Shown here: in pieces, positions 1-5,689 of the stretch | Numbering within the stretch: position 1 is the stretch's first letter | How the letters are laid out: each line of letters starts with the position of its first letter | Source: Planctomycetota bacterium | Lineage (GTDB): Bacteria; Planctomycetota; Phycisphaerae; UBA1845; PWPN01 | Assembly (NCBI GenBank): GCA_016209665.1 | Contig: JACQVT010000353.1 | Location: 1 to 10,419 of the forward strand | DNA length: 10,419 bases | Direction: 5' to 3' | The notes under the pieces: generated by a model | The model's database searches: none | What the model saw: only the letters and a program-made list of their open reading frames with translations | Told to the model about the DNA's origin: nothing | Made by a program: the position numbers and the translations under genes

Positions 1-94
1 CTGCCGACACGCCGTTGGTGTACAAGCCGGCGATCACAGCCGTCCAAACCTGCCTCACGCGGCCGTCAGCCCTCGAAAAGCGAACGGCGGTCGC
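1..94 (-). other. Open frame continuing past the stop of the repeat protein
   Basis: On the minus strand, the frame of the repeat-protein gene stays open beyond its TAA (95-97) for about 31 more codons to the window edge. About 80% of these codons end in G or C, like real coding sequence here. The predicted residues (for example RADGRVRQVW and AGLYTNGVSA) are not the GV-G repeat and I do not recognise them. This may be the remainder of a gene broken by a premature stop or sequencing error, or chance openness in GC-rich DNA. Ninety-four bases are too few to decide. Confidence 0.2.
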
Positions 95-1510
95 TTATCC
101 TGGGCCTAATCCTGTCGTGCTGTTGTTGATGCCTCGGACGCCGGCGGAGTACGCTCCCGGGTTGGTTGAACTCACCAGACCCAGCACGCCCGATGCGCCG
201 GACTGCGAAGTCCCGCCGGTCGTGGATGAGGTTTCTCCATACACCCCCTGGGTGATGCCGGTGGTCGCGGTGGCATGGCCGTAAACGCCGCGGCCGGCGG
301 TGCTGACGCTTTCACCGCTTACACCGTATGCCAGACCGGTGTTGGAGGTTGCCACGCCGAACACGCCGCGGCCCGAGCCACTGGCGCTTTCACCACGCAC
401 ACCATAGGTGGTGCTGCCGAACGTCGAACTGGCCAGGCCGAATACGCCGACGCCATCAGTGCTGGCGCTCTCCCCCCGTACGCCGTAGGTCGTGCCGCTG
501 TTGGCGGTCGCCACGCCGAACACGCCACGGCCACTGGAGTTAGCGCTTTGACCCCACACGCCGGTGGTGGTCTCACCGACAAAACCGCTGGTCGCGATTC
601 CCTGCACACCCATTCTGCGGGAACTGAAATAGCCACCCAGGCCATCGGGACTGTTGCTCTCACCTCGCACGCCGTAGGTCGTGCCGCTGTTGGCGGTCGC
701 CCGGCCGAACACGCCGCGCCCCGAGGTGCTGGCGCTTTCTCCCTGCACACCGTAAGCCTCACCGCTCGAGGCCCAGGCCGATCCGAATACGCCACTCCCG
801 CTGCCGCCGATGCCCACCACGCCGCTGTGGGGCGACTCGAAGTAGCCCCCGGCGCCACTGTCGCTCTCGCCCCGGACGCCATAGTTCCCCGAGCCGGTGG
901 CCTGACCGAATACGCCCCATCCTGAGCTGCTCGTGCCCCACACGCCGAAGGCAAAACCGGTCGTGGAGGTCGCCCGTGCCCGCACGGCAGCCCCACTCTC
1001 CACCGACGTCAACACCGACAGAGCTTCGCCGGAGCCTTGAGTCGAGGTGTTGTTGATCAGCAACGCGGGGACGGCCGTCTGCACAGTCGCGCTGAAGGGC
1101 AGTGTCAGAGCCGAAGCAGTGACACTCTTCAGGGCGTGTACCGCGTAGGGCACTGCGGTGATGTGCTGGCGCGGTTCGAGCGCGGTGAAGGCGCCGGTGC
1201 TGTCCCCCGGCCGCACGGCAATCTCTAGCCAGCGCTCCTGCCCGTTCCAGACCGCCTCGCCGAAGTTCAACTCGACGGAAAACAGGCTCGCCGTCACCTG
1301 GACATCGTCATGAACCGCCTCGCCCAGCAAGGTGGCGAATTCCGCGGCTTGATCGTACAGCCGGAAGCGAAGATCGTACTCTCCCTCGGCCGGCGCGCCA
1401 CCGTCCCGTAAGAACCCCTGATAGGTGAACAGGCCGGTGTTGGCAACCGCGGGCAGCGCCAGCCAGATGATCATGCCCGCAACGGCGATGCCATGACGCA
1501 ATGTGTGCAT
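95..1510 (-). CDS. Exported glycine-rich repeat protein, planctomycete type
   Basis: A 471-residue secreted or surface protein of unknown function. Residues 1-23 look like a Sec signal peptide: a short basic start, hydrophobic AGMIIWLALP, and likely cleavage after AVA. Residues 28-128 form the N-terminal module common in planctomycete exported proteins, running from YQGFLRDGG through WLEIAVRPGDSTGAF to PRQHITAVPYAVHALK. From about 185 to the end come glycine-rich repeats built on GVRGES-x-S and GRGVFG-x-AT, probably a beta-structured fibre or shaft (inferred from composition). The start at 1510 is chosen because GGAGGAA lies 6 nt upstream and the signal peptide follows directly; the frame is open upstream to an in-frame ATG at 1639, but that start would bury the signal peptide. 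The family often ends in a distinct C-terminal region. Here the protein stops at TTGLGPG in mid-repeat, so truncation is possible. It lies downstream of the kinase on the same strand, 258 bp away. Role unknown; structural or adhesive is only a guess. Confidence 0.82.
   Translation of the reverse strand: MHTLRHGIAVAGMIIWLALPAVANTGLFTYQGFLRDGGAPAEGEYDLRFRLYDQAAEFATLLGEAVHDDVQVTASLFSVELNFGEAVWNGQERWLEIAVRPGDSTGAFTALEPRQHITAVPYAVHALKSVTASALTLPFSATVQTAVPALLINNTSTQGSGEALSVLTSVESGAAVRARATSTTGFAFGVWGTSSSGWGVFGQATGSGNYGVRGESDSGAGGYFESPHSGVVGIGGSGSGVFGSAWASSGEAYGVQGESASTSGRGVFGRATANSGTTYGVRGESNSPDGLGGYFSSRRMGVQGIATSGFVGETTTGVWGQSANSSGRGVFGVATANSGTTYGVRGESASTDGVGVFGLASSTFGSTTYGVRGESASGSGRGVFGVATSNTGLAYGVSGESVSTAGRGVYGHATATTGITQGVYGETSSTTGGTSQSGASGVLGLVSSTNPGAYSAGVRGINNSTTGLGPG
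98..958 (-). repeat. Tandem degenerate repeats encoding GVRGES / GVFG units
   Basis: Within the exported protein, residues about 185-471 are a degenerate repeat. A unit of roughly 30-33 residues alternates GVRGES-x-S-x-x-G with GRGVFG-x-AT-x-x-x-G-x-x-Y. The best-preserved units are around residues 264-285, 327-348 and 380-401. At DNA level one stretch is identical over 33 bases at 480-512 and 669-701, 189 bp (63 codons) apart, which suggests recent duplication or gene conversion inside the array. Two units instead carry GGYF (residues 221-224 and 292-295). In-frame spacing shows these are protein repeats, not a CRISPR array. Confidence 0.85.
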
Positions 1511-1526
1511 GTGAGCTTCCTCCAAA

Positions 1527-1544
1527 GGCGGCCGGCCGGCCGCC
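1527..1544. promoter_or_regulatory. Perfect 18-bp GC palindrome in the repeat-protein leader
   Basis: A perfect self-complementary 18-bp block made only of G and C lies three bases upstream of the Shine-Dalgarno sequence (1517-1523, GGAGGAA on the minus strand) of the exported repeat protein. As DNA it could be a protein-binding dyad; as RNA it would fold or dimerise next to the ribosome-binding site. It may also be a chance product of GGCC-rich sequence. No regulator is identified. Confidence 0.4.
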
Positions 1545-1703
1545 GGTCGGCTCCAGCGCGGGGCGACGACATCGCCGATCACCCACGGCGTGCCATGCTC
1601 CCGCCCCAGGGTGTTGCGACGAAAGGCAGTGCGGCTCACGCGCCAGTTTCGGGAATCTCGGACGTCGTCAGGACAGCGGAGCAGGCGGCTTGATGGGGTC
1701 TTG

Positions 1704-1734
1704 GGCGTGGCCGAACAGGCACTCTGGCCACACC
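1704..1734 (-). terminator. Candidate hairpin after the kinase gene
   Basis: A 9-bp stem (GGCGTGGCC at 1704-1712 against GGCCACACC at 1726-1734, one G-U pair) with a 13-nt loop begins 35 nt past the kinase stop codon. It could end or attenuate transcription between the kinase and the repeat-protein gene. No T-tract follows on the minus strand, so it is not a classic intrinsic terminator and may only stabilise the 3' end. Confidence 0.3.
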
Positions 1735-1768
1735 AGGCCTCATTCCGGCAGTACGCGGCGGGTGTGGT

Positions 1769-4207
1769 TCAGCCTCCGGGCGCCCTGACGGCGGCGAGGG
1801 CCTCGATCGCCGCGCGGACCCCCCATGTCCGCTCGTGATCGATGAGCAGGATCGCTTCGAGCCCGGCACAATCCTGGGCGGGCCGTCCGCCGGTCACCTC
1901 GTCACCGGCAAGATAATGCGGGAGGCACAGAGCGATGCCGGCGCCCAACTCGGGCGGCAGCCAGTCCTCGGCTGCCAACGCCGCCCCGCGCACCTCCAGG
2001 CACTCGCGTAGCACCGCTTCCGCCTCCACGTGCCGGGCTTGGGCCGCGAGCACCTGGCCCAGCGTGTACAGGCAGTCCGCGGCGTCCGGGTGCATGGGCC
2101 CACGGCGCGCCCGCTGTATCTCGAGGGCCTCGCGACACGGCGCCTCAGCCGCAGCCGCATCGCCCCGTTCGAGGCGCATCCGTGCCCAGCAGAGCAGGTT
2201 CCAGGCGAGTGCCGGGTGCTGGTCGCCCAGTCGTCGGCGGCGGATGCCGATCGCCTCGACGAGGTACTGCTCGGCCTCGTCCCTCCGACCCTGTGCGACC
2301 AGGGCCGCAATCAGATGCGTCAGCCGTGAGGCCCGTGCCGGATGATCCGCACCCTGCGTGCGGGCCACCATGTCGGCTGCCTCGCGGAGGGTCGCTTCCG
2401 CGGCCGGGTAGTCACCGAGGCCGATCAGGCAATACCCCAGGATGCCCAGGCTGGCCGCGACGTCCTCATGTTCGTCGCCCAGCAGTTCGCGCCGCAGGGC
2501 CAGGGCCCGCCGCACCAGCGGCTCGGCCTCATGCGGCCGCCCCTCATCGAGCAGGAGGTACGCGAGCTGACTCAAGCTGGCGGCCACGTCGGCGTGCGAT
2601 TCGCCGAGCAGGCGAATCCGCATGGCCAGCGCCTCGCGGGCGAGCGGTTCCGCCGCCGCCAGTTCCCGCTTATCGTGCAGGGCGAACGCGAGACGCGCCA
2701 GGCTGGCGGCCACATCGGAATGCTCGGGGCCGAGCCCGCGCCGGAGATCAATCGCCTTGCGCAGTTGCGCCTCGGCTTCGGGATACAGCCCCAGGCCGTG
2801 GTACGTCCGCCCGACGGTATCGTAAATGGCCGCGGCCGCCTCGGGCAGGTCTCCCAGTTCCTCGTCGACGCGCCGCACGGCGTCATCCAGCACAAAGCGG
2901 ATGGTGACGTCGGCGTTTGCGCCGGTCTGCTGCCCAGCCGGGGGCGGCGAGGCCACGTTCTCCGGGTCGATCGACGCAAACATGCTCTGAAGAAAGGCCT
3001 GGATCCGGCGGGCCTTCTCCCCCTCGACCATCGCCCGGTCGCGCTCCTCTCCGACGACGGCCAGATGGGTCCTGGCTTCCGCGTAGCGCCAACAGAAGAG
3101 AACCGCGGTATTCCCGATGCTGAACAGGACCAGCGCCACGATGGTCAACGCGACGCGGTAACGCCGGACGGTCTTGCGAAACACGTACCACGTGCTGTCG
3201 CGTTTCGCCTCAATCGGGTCGTGCCGCACGTATCGCTCGATGTCGCGGGCCAGCTCGCCCGCCGTCTGGTAACGACGCTCGCGTTCCTTCTGGAGACACT
3301 TCAGGACAATCGTCTCGACCTCATCGTCAATTTCGCGGCGGATCGAGCGCGGTCTGACCGGGTCGGCGTTCACGATCCGGTCGATCACGTCACGCATGCT
3401 CCCAACCACTTCGTACGGGAACTTGCCGGTCAACATCTGATAGAGGACCACGCCCAGCGAGTACACGTCGGTTCGCACGTCGACTTCGCCGGACACGCCC
3501 TTGGCCTGTTCCGGGCTGGCCCAGGGCAGGGAGCCGACGAACTGTCCCGTCGCCGTCATGGATGCCGCCTCGGGGCCGGCAGTGGCCACCTTGGCCAGGC
3601 CGAAGTCCAGAATGTGCGGCTCCCCGTCGCTGTGGATGCGGATGTTACCGGGCTTCAGGTCGCGATGAATGATTCCCCGCAGATGGGCGGCGTTGATGGC
3701 CTCGCAGATTTTCGCGAACAGCCGAAGCGTCTCCTCGATTGAACGCGTCCCGCTGGCCATGTACACATCCAGCGGCGGGCCGCTGACGTAATCCATCACG
3801 AAGTAGTGGCAACCCGCGGCCGTCCCGGTATCGTGGATGGTCACGATGTTGGGGTGCTTGAGCTGGCCCAGCACCTGAACCTCGCGCTCGAAGCGGGCGC
3901 GGTCGGCGGCGCCCGCGAACGGCCCCTCGCGCATCACCTTGATGGCCACTTTGCGGTTCGTCGACTTCTGAAGCGCCTGGAAGACCACGCCCTGCCCGCC
4001 GCGGTGAATCTCGCGCAGGATCTGATGGCCGGCGAACGAATCGGGCGGCGGAAGCGCGAACGCCGCGCCCGGAGACGAGAGCGCCGCCGGATCGCTCAGC
4101 CCGCCAGCGGCCGCCTGGGCGGCCTCGTGCTGTCGCCGGGCCGCCGCGATCAGCGCCGGGTGGACCGCGCTTCGGGTGGGATCCTTTGGCATGCGAGGAT
4201 CGCTCAT
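1769..4207 (-). CDS. Membrane Ser/Thr protein kinase with TPR repeats (Hanks/PknB type)
   Basis: An 812-residue receptor-like kinase that phosphorylates Ser/Thr of unknown targets. Numbering is from the ATG at 4207. The kinase domain covers about 64-330, with glycine loop GGQGVV at 70-75, the VAIK lysine at 90, the probable helix-C glutamate at 109, catalytic loop HRDLKPGN at 181-188, DFG at 201-203, and SPE in place of APE at 231-233. All catalytic residues are present, so it should be active. One hydrophobic helix lies at about 351-373, followed by a charged linker and TPR-like helical repeats at about 457-744 (pattern Y/L..A.....A.....R...LG..H.DVA.SL). By topology the kinase is cytoplasmic and the TPRs lie across the membrane. 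A start at 4270 (833 residues) is also open. I prefer 4207 because GGGTGA lies just before it and nothing like a Shine-Dalgarno precedes 4270. The 108 nt between this start and the sigma stop hold no gene. It sits directly downstream of an ECF sigma factor, an arrangement common in planctomycetes, so co-regulation is likely. Confidence 0.9.
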   Translation of the reverse strand: MSDPRMPKDPTRSAVHPALIAAARRQHEAAQAAAGGLSDPAALSSPGAAFALPPPDSFAGHQILREIHRGGQGVVFQALQKSTNRKVAIKVMREGPFAGAADRARFEREVQVLGQLKHPNIVTIHDTGTAAGCHYFVMDYVSGPPLDVYMASGTRSIEETLRLFAKICEAINAAHLRGIIHRDLKPGNIRIHSDGEPHILDFGLAKVATAGPEAASMTATGQFVGSLPWASPEQAKGVSGEVDVRTDVYSLGVVLYQMLTGKFPYEVVGSMRDVIDRIVNADPVRPRSIRREIDDEVETIVLKCLQKERERRYQTAGELARDIERYVRHDPIEAKRDSTWYVFRKTVRRYRVALTIVALVLFSIGNTAVLFCWRYAEARTHLAVVGEERDRAMVEGEKARRIQAFLQSMFASIDPENVASPPPAGQQTGANADVTIRFVLDDAVRRVDEELGDLPEAAAAIYDTVGRTYHGLGLYPEAEAQLRKAIDLRRGLGPEHSDVAASLARLAFALHDKRELAAAEPLAREALAMRIRLLGESHADVAASLSQLAYLLLDEGRPHEAEPLVRRALALRRELLGDEHEDVAASLGILGYCLIGLGDYPAAEATLREAADMVARTQGADHPARASRLTHLIAALVAQGRRDEAEQYLVEAIGIRRRRLGDQHPALAWNLLCWARMRLERGDAAAAEAPCREALEIQRARRGPMHPDAADCLYTLGQVLAAQARHVEAEAVLRECLEVRGAALAAEDWLPPELGAGIALCLPHYLAGDEVTGGRPAQDCAGLEAILLIDHERTWGVRAAIEALAAVRAPGG

Positions 4208-4315
4208 GCTTTCACCCGCTGAACTTCTCCGCGATGGTTGCACAGGTGTTTCAACCAATGGTCCCACCATCTGGAGACCGGTGGCACAAAATGATGCGAC
4301 GTTCCGCTGCCGGAG

Positions 4316-4924
4316 TCACGACGAAGTCTGAAATCCCGAGGCCGGCCCGAGCAGCTCGCGCAGGCGCTCGTGGGCCCGCGCCCGGAGCATGTGTACAGCC
4401 CCGGTCGAGCGGTCCATCATCGTCGCCACCGCGGCAGCCGGCCGGCCTTCCAGGTCGAACAGCCGCACGACCTCCGCGTAGTCGGGTGCCAGGCGCGTGA
4501 TCGCTCGTCGGAGTGCTGCGTGCCGTTCGTCACGGCGAAGCGTCCGACTGGGCGTGGTCGTCGTCACCACCGCCAGGAGTGCGAACTCGGCGTCTCCGGT
4601 CGCCCCGCTACCGCGTCGCGACGTGGTTCCTCCGCGCTTCTGGCGGCTCAGCCCGCGAATGGCGTCGCGCAGGTTGTTCTCGGCCATCTGTCGCAGCCAG
4701 CTCGGAAAGCACTCTGCCCGCTCTGGGGCGAAGTCGCGGATGTAACGGAAAGCTTCGAGGTACGTGACCTGCATCACGTCGGCCGCATCGAGTTGAGCCC
4801 GCCAACTCCTGTCGATCCGCAGCGTTGCACTGATACCAGGCCCATGCACCCGCAGCAGATCGCACAGCGCCTCCGCATCGCCGTGAACGGCTCGTTGCAA
4901 CAGGTCTCGATCGACATTCGCCAT
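4316..4924 (-). CDS. ECF-like RNA polymerase sigma factor
   Basis: A 202-residue sigma-70 family protein of ECF size that would direct RNA polymerase to a small set of promoters. Region 2 covers about 5-95, including DAADVMQVTYLEAFRYI at 46-62, which matches the core-binding and -10-recognition helices, and SWLRQMAENNLRDAIRG at 75-91. A polar, low-complexity linker (about 95-132, rich in G, S, R and T) follows. Region 4 covers about 133-193, with a helix-turn-helix around GRPAAAVATMMDRSTGAVH and RARAHERLRELL as the last helix. There are no TM segments and no anti-sigma gene next to it. The downstream neighbour is the Ser/Thr kinase, so the kinase may take the place of an anti-sigma factor. 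Some planctomycete ECF groups are paired with such kinases; the link here is inferred. The ATG at 4924 has only a weak GGGAA 9 nt upstream, and a 15-nt dyad overlaps that zone. Confidence 0.88.
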   Translation of the reverse strand: MANVDRDLLQRAVHGDAEALCDLLRVHGPGISATLRIDRSWRAQLDAADVMQVTYLEAFRYIRDFAPERAECFPSWLRQMAENNLRDAIRGLSRQKRGGTTSRRGSGATGDAEFALLAVVTTTTPSRTLRRDERHAALRRAITRLAPDYAEVVRLFDLEGRPAAAVATMMDRSTGAVHMLRARAHERLRELLGPASGFQTSS

Positions 4925-4937
4925 GCGAAGGTTCCCA

Positions 4938-4952
4938 GCCTGCTCAGCAGGC
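4938..4952. promoter_or_regulatory. 15-nt dyad ahead of the sigma factor start
   Basis: A perfect 7+1+7 inverted repeat (GCCTGCT, one base, AGCAGGC on the minus strand) lies 14-28 nt upstream of the sigma factor ATG, just above its weak ribosome-binding region. It could be an operator (the symmetry suits a dimeric regulator) or form a hairpin in the mRNA leader. The one-base centre is too tight for an RNA loop without losing inner pairs, so a DNA site is somewhat more likely. No regulator is known. Confidence 0.4.
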
Positions 4953-4970
4953 CACTATCCTGATCTGGGT

Positions 4971-4999
4971 ATTATCGTTGTGGGCTGGCATGCCATGAA
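4971..4999 (-). promoter_or_regulatory. Weak sigma-70-like promoter candidate for the sigma/kinase genes
   Basis: On the minus strand GATAAT (4971-4976, five of six matches to TATAAT) is preceded 17 nt upstream by TTCATG (4994-4999, only three of six matches to TTGACA). This would give a leader of about 40 nt before the sigma ATG, with the 4938-4952 dyad just downstream of the predicted start point. It is the best match seen in this stretch, but such matches occur often by chance and planctomycete promoters are poorly defined. Confidence 0.22.
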
Positions 5000-5072
5000 G
5001 GTCGAGTTGGGCCGCCAGCGCGACAGAACACGAGTGGACGCGGAACATGACGCTCCTGCTTGCTGGAGGGAC

Positions 5073-5142
5073 GACTTTTGCCCGTCAAGACATGACTGGG
5101 CCCGAACAGGCCTTCTATCTTCGCTTTTCGGCGGCAAAAGTC
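5073..5142. repeat. 10-bp perfect inverted repeat with 50-bp spacer
   Basis: GACTTTTGCC at 5073-5082 is matched exactly by its reverse complement GGCAAAAGTC at 5133-5142. The arms end only nine bases before the next inverted repeat begins at 5152, so both may belong to one structured element. Function unknown; a long-range RNA stem or the remains of a mobile element are possible. Confidence 0.4.
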
Positions 5143-5151
5143 AAGCGGTAA

Positions 5152-5304
5152 CCGTTCACGGGGTGCATGGCCGTAGTTGCAGAACCCGCATGAACACCAG
5201 GCGATACCGTAGCAAGCCGGGTCTGACGACAGGGTGAACCGCGTTTTTTGATGCGGCCAGGGGGTCTCGGGCGCGCAATTACGGCCATGCACCCCCGTTC
5301 ACGG
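5152..5304. repeat. 24/25-nt imperfect inverted repeats bounding a 153-bp element
   Basis: The left arm at 5152-5175 and the right arm at 5280-5304 are reverse complements except for two central bases in the outer block (CCGTTCACGG in both arms) and one extra G in a G run. The inner 15 bases (GGGTGCATGGCCGTA) match exactly, and TTGC continues the match one base further in. The arms enclose about 104 bp with no coding potential. This has the shape of a small non-autonomous palindromic element (MITE- or REP-like) or of a long RNA hairpin. I see no clear target-site duplication. A genome-wide copy count would decide. Confidence 0.5.
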
Positions 5305-5506
5305 CCCGGAAGGCAGAATTGAGGGAGTGGGTTGATTGTGGAAGTATGCGGTAATGGTTTGCCGGGGTCGCCGCCGCGCGGCAATCGCCTCGGGACCATG
5401 CCTTGCGACACGTTTGCATCCGTCCTGTGGTGGGCGTACCATGCCAACCCGCACGCCGAGCCACTGGGCGGGACGTGAAGTGAACGAGTTGGGTGGATCG
5501 GCCTGG

Positions 5507-5524
5507 CGTGGCCTTTCGGCCGCG
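5507..5524. terminator. 7-bp stem, TTTC tetraloop hairpin
   Basis: CGTGGCC (5507-5513) pairs with GGCCGCG (5518-5524) around a TTTC loop, with one G-U pair on the plus strand. It is compact and stable, about 165 nt upstream of lysS. No T-tract follows directly, so it may be a leader hairpin, a factor-dependent pause site or part of a larger structure rather than a terminator. Confidence 0.28.
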
Positions 5525-5551
5525 ACTGACAGAGGAAACAGCCGGGGAATA

Positions 5552-5630
5552 GCCACAAACAGGCACAAAAAGCACAAAAAAAGACGGGGCGCTGAAGTCC
5601 GTTTTTGAGTTCTGTGTGGGTTTTCGTGGC
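5552..5630. repeat. CACAAA-rich long imperfect hairpin before lysS
   Basis: An A-rich stretch with three spaced CACAAA motifs (5555-5582) is followed by a T/G-rich stretch (5601-5630) that largely complements it. Pairings visible are GCCAC with GTGGC (5552-5556 / 5626-5630), AAAC with GTTT (5557-5560 / 5620-5623), CACA with TGTG (5564-5567 / 5613-5616), and an inner AAAAA-GA-CGG with CCG-TTTTT (5578-5587 / 5599-5606). The inner part looks like a two-way terminator with A and T tracts. From memory, similar CACAAA-rich intergenic repeats occur in many copies in planctomycete and other environmental genomes; I cannot verify that here. It ends 59 bp before lysS and marks an abrupt composition change. 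Confidence 0.45.
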
Positions 5631-5689
5631 GGATCTTCGGTCCGGTCATCCAAGATGCGAGTTCTTTCGAGGGCGAAGCAGCGATTGTC

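Larger units (their letters stand above)
4925..5689. other. Divergent intergenic region, no gene, many dyads
   Basis: These 765 bp separate the minus-strand sigma/kinase genes from plus-strand lysS. Open frames occur on both strands, up to about 147 codons, but several overlap one another, none has a recognisable domain, and composition drifts with A-rich and T-rich tracts. I call no gene here. Inverted repeats stand out and are listed separately (4938-4952, 5073-5142, 5152-5304, 5507-5524, 5552-5630). A further 6-bp pair TTGCCG/CGGCAA sits at 5359-5364 and 5379-5384. The region must hold promoters in both directions and may also hold dispersed repeats or a small RNA. Confidence 0.6.

Noticed and set aside
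275..925. Long plus-strand open frame opposite the repeat protein
   Set aside because: It is antisense to the GV-G repeats; its own repetition merely mirrors them, and it has no recognisable domain or convincing start signal.
98..958. Regularly spaced repeats resembling a CRISPR array
   Set aside because: Repeats are degenerate, stay in frame, and encode a continuous glycine-rich protein with a signal peptide; there are no unique spacers or cas genes.
2342..3742. 466-codon plus-strand open frame opposite the kinase
   Set aside because: The kinase on the other strand has every catalytic motif. This frame is a by-product of GC-rich codon use and matches no family I recognise.
5152..5304. Insertion sequence with terminal inverted repeats
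   Set aside because: Only about 104 bp lie between the arms, with no transposase and no clear target duplication, so at most a non-autonomous element.
5500..5689. Lysine riboswitch or T-box leader for lysS
   Set aside because: I see neither the conserved T-box core nor the multi-helix lysine-riboswitch pattern; only simple hairpins are present.
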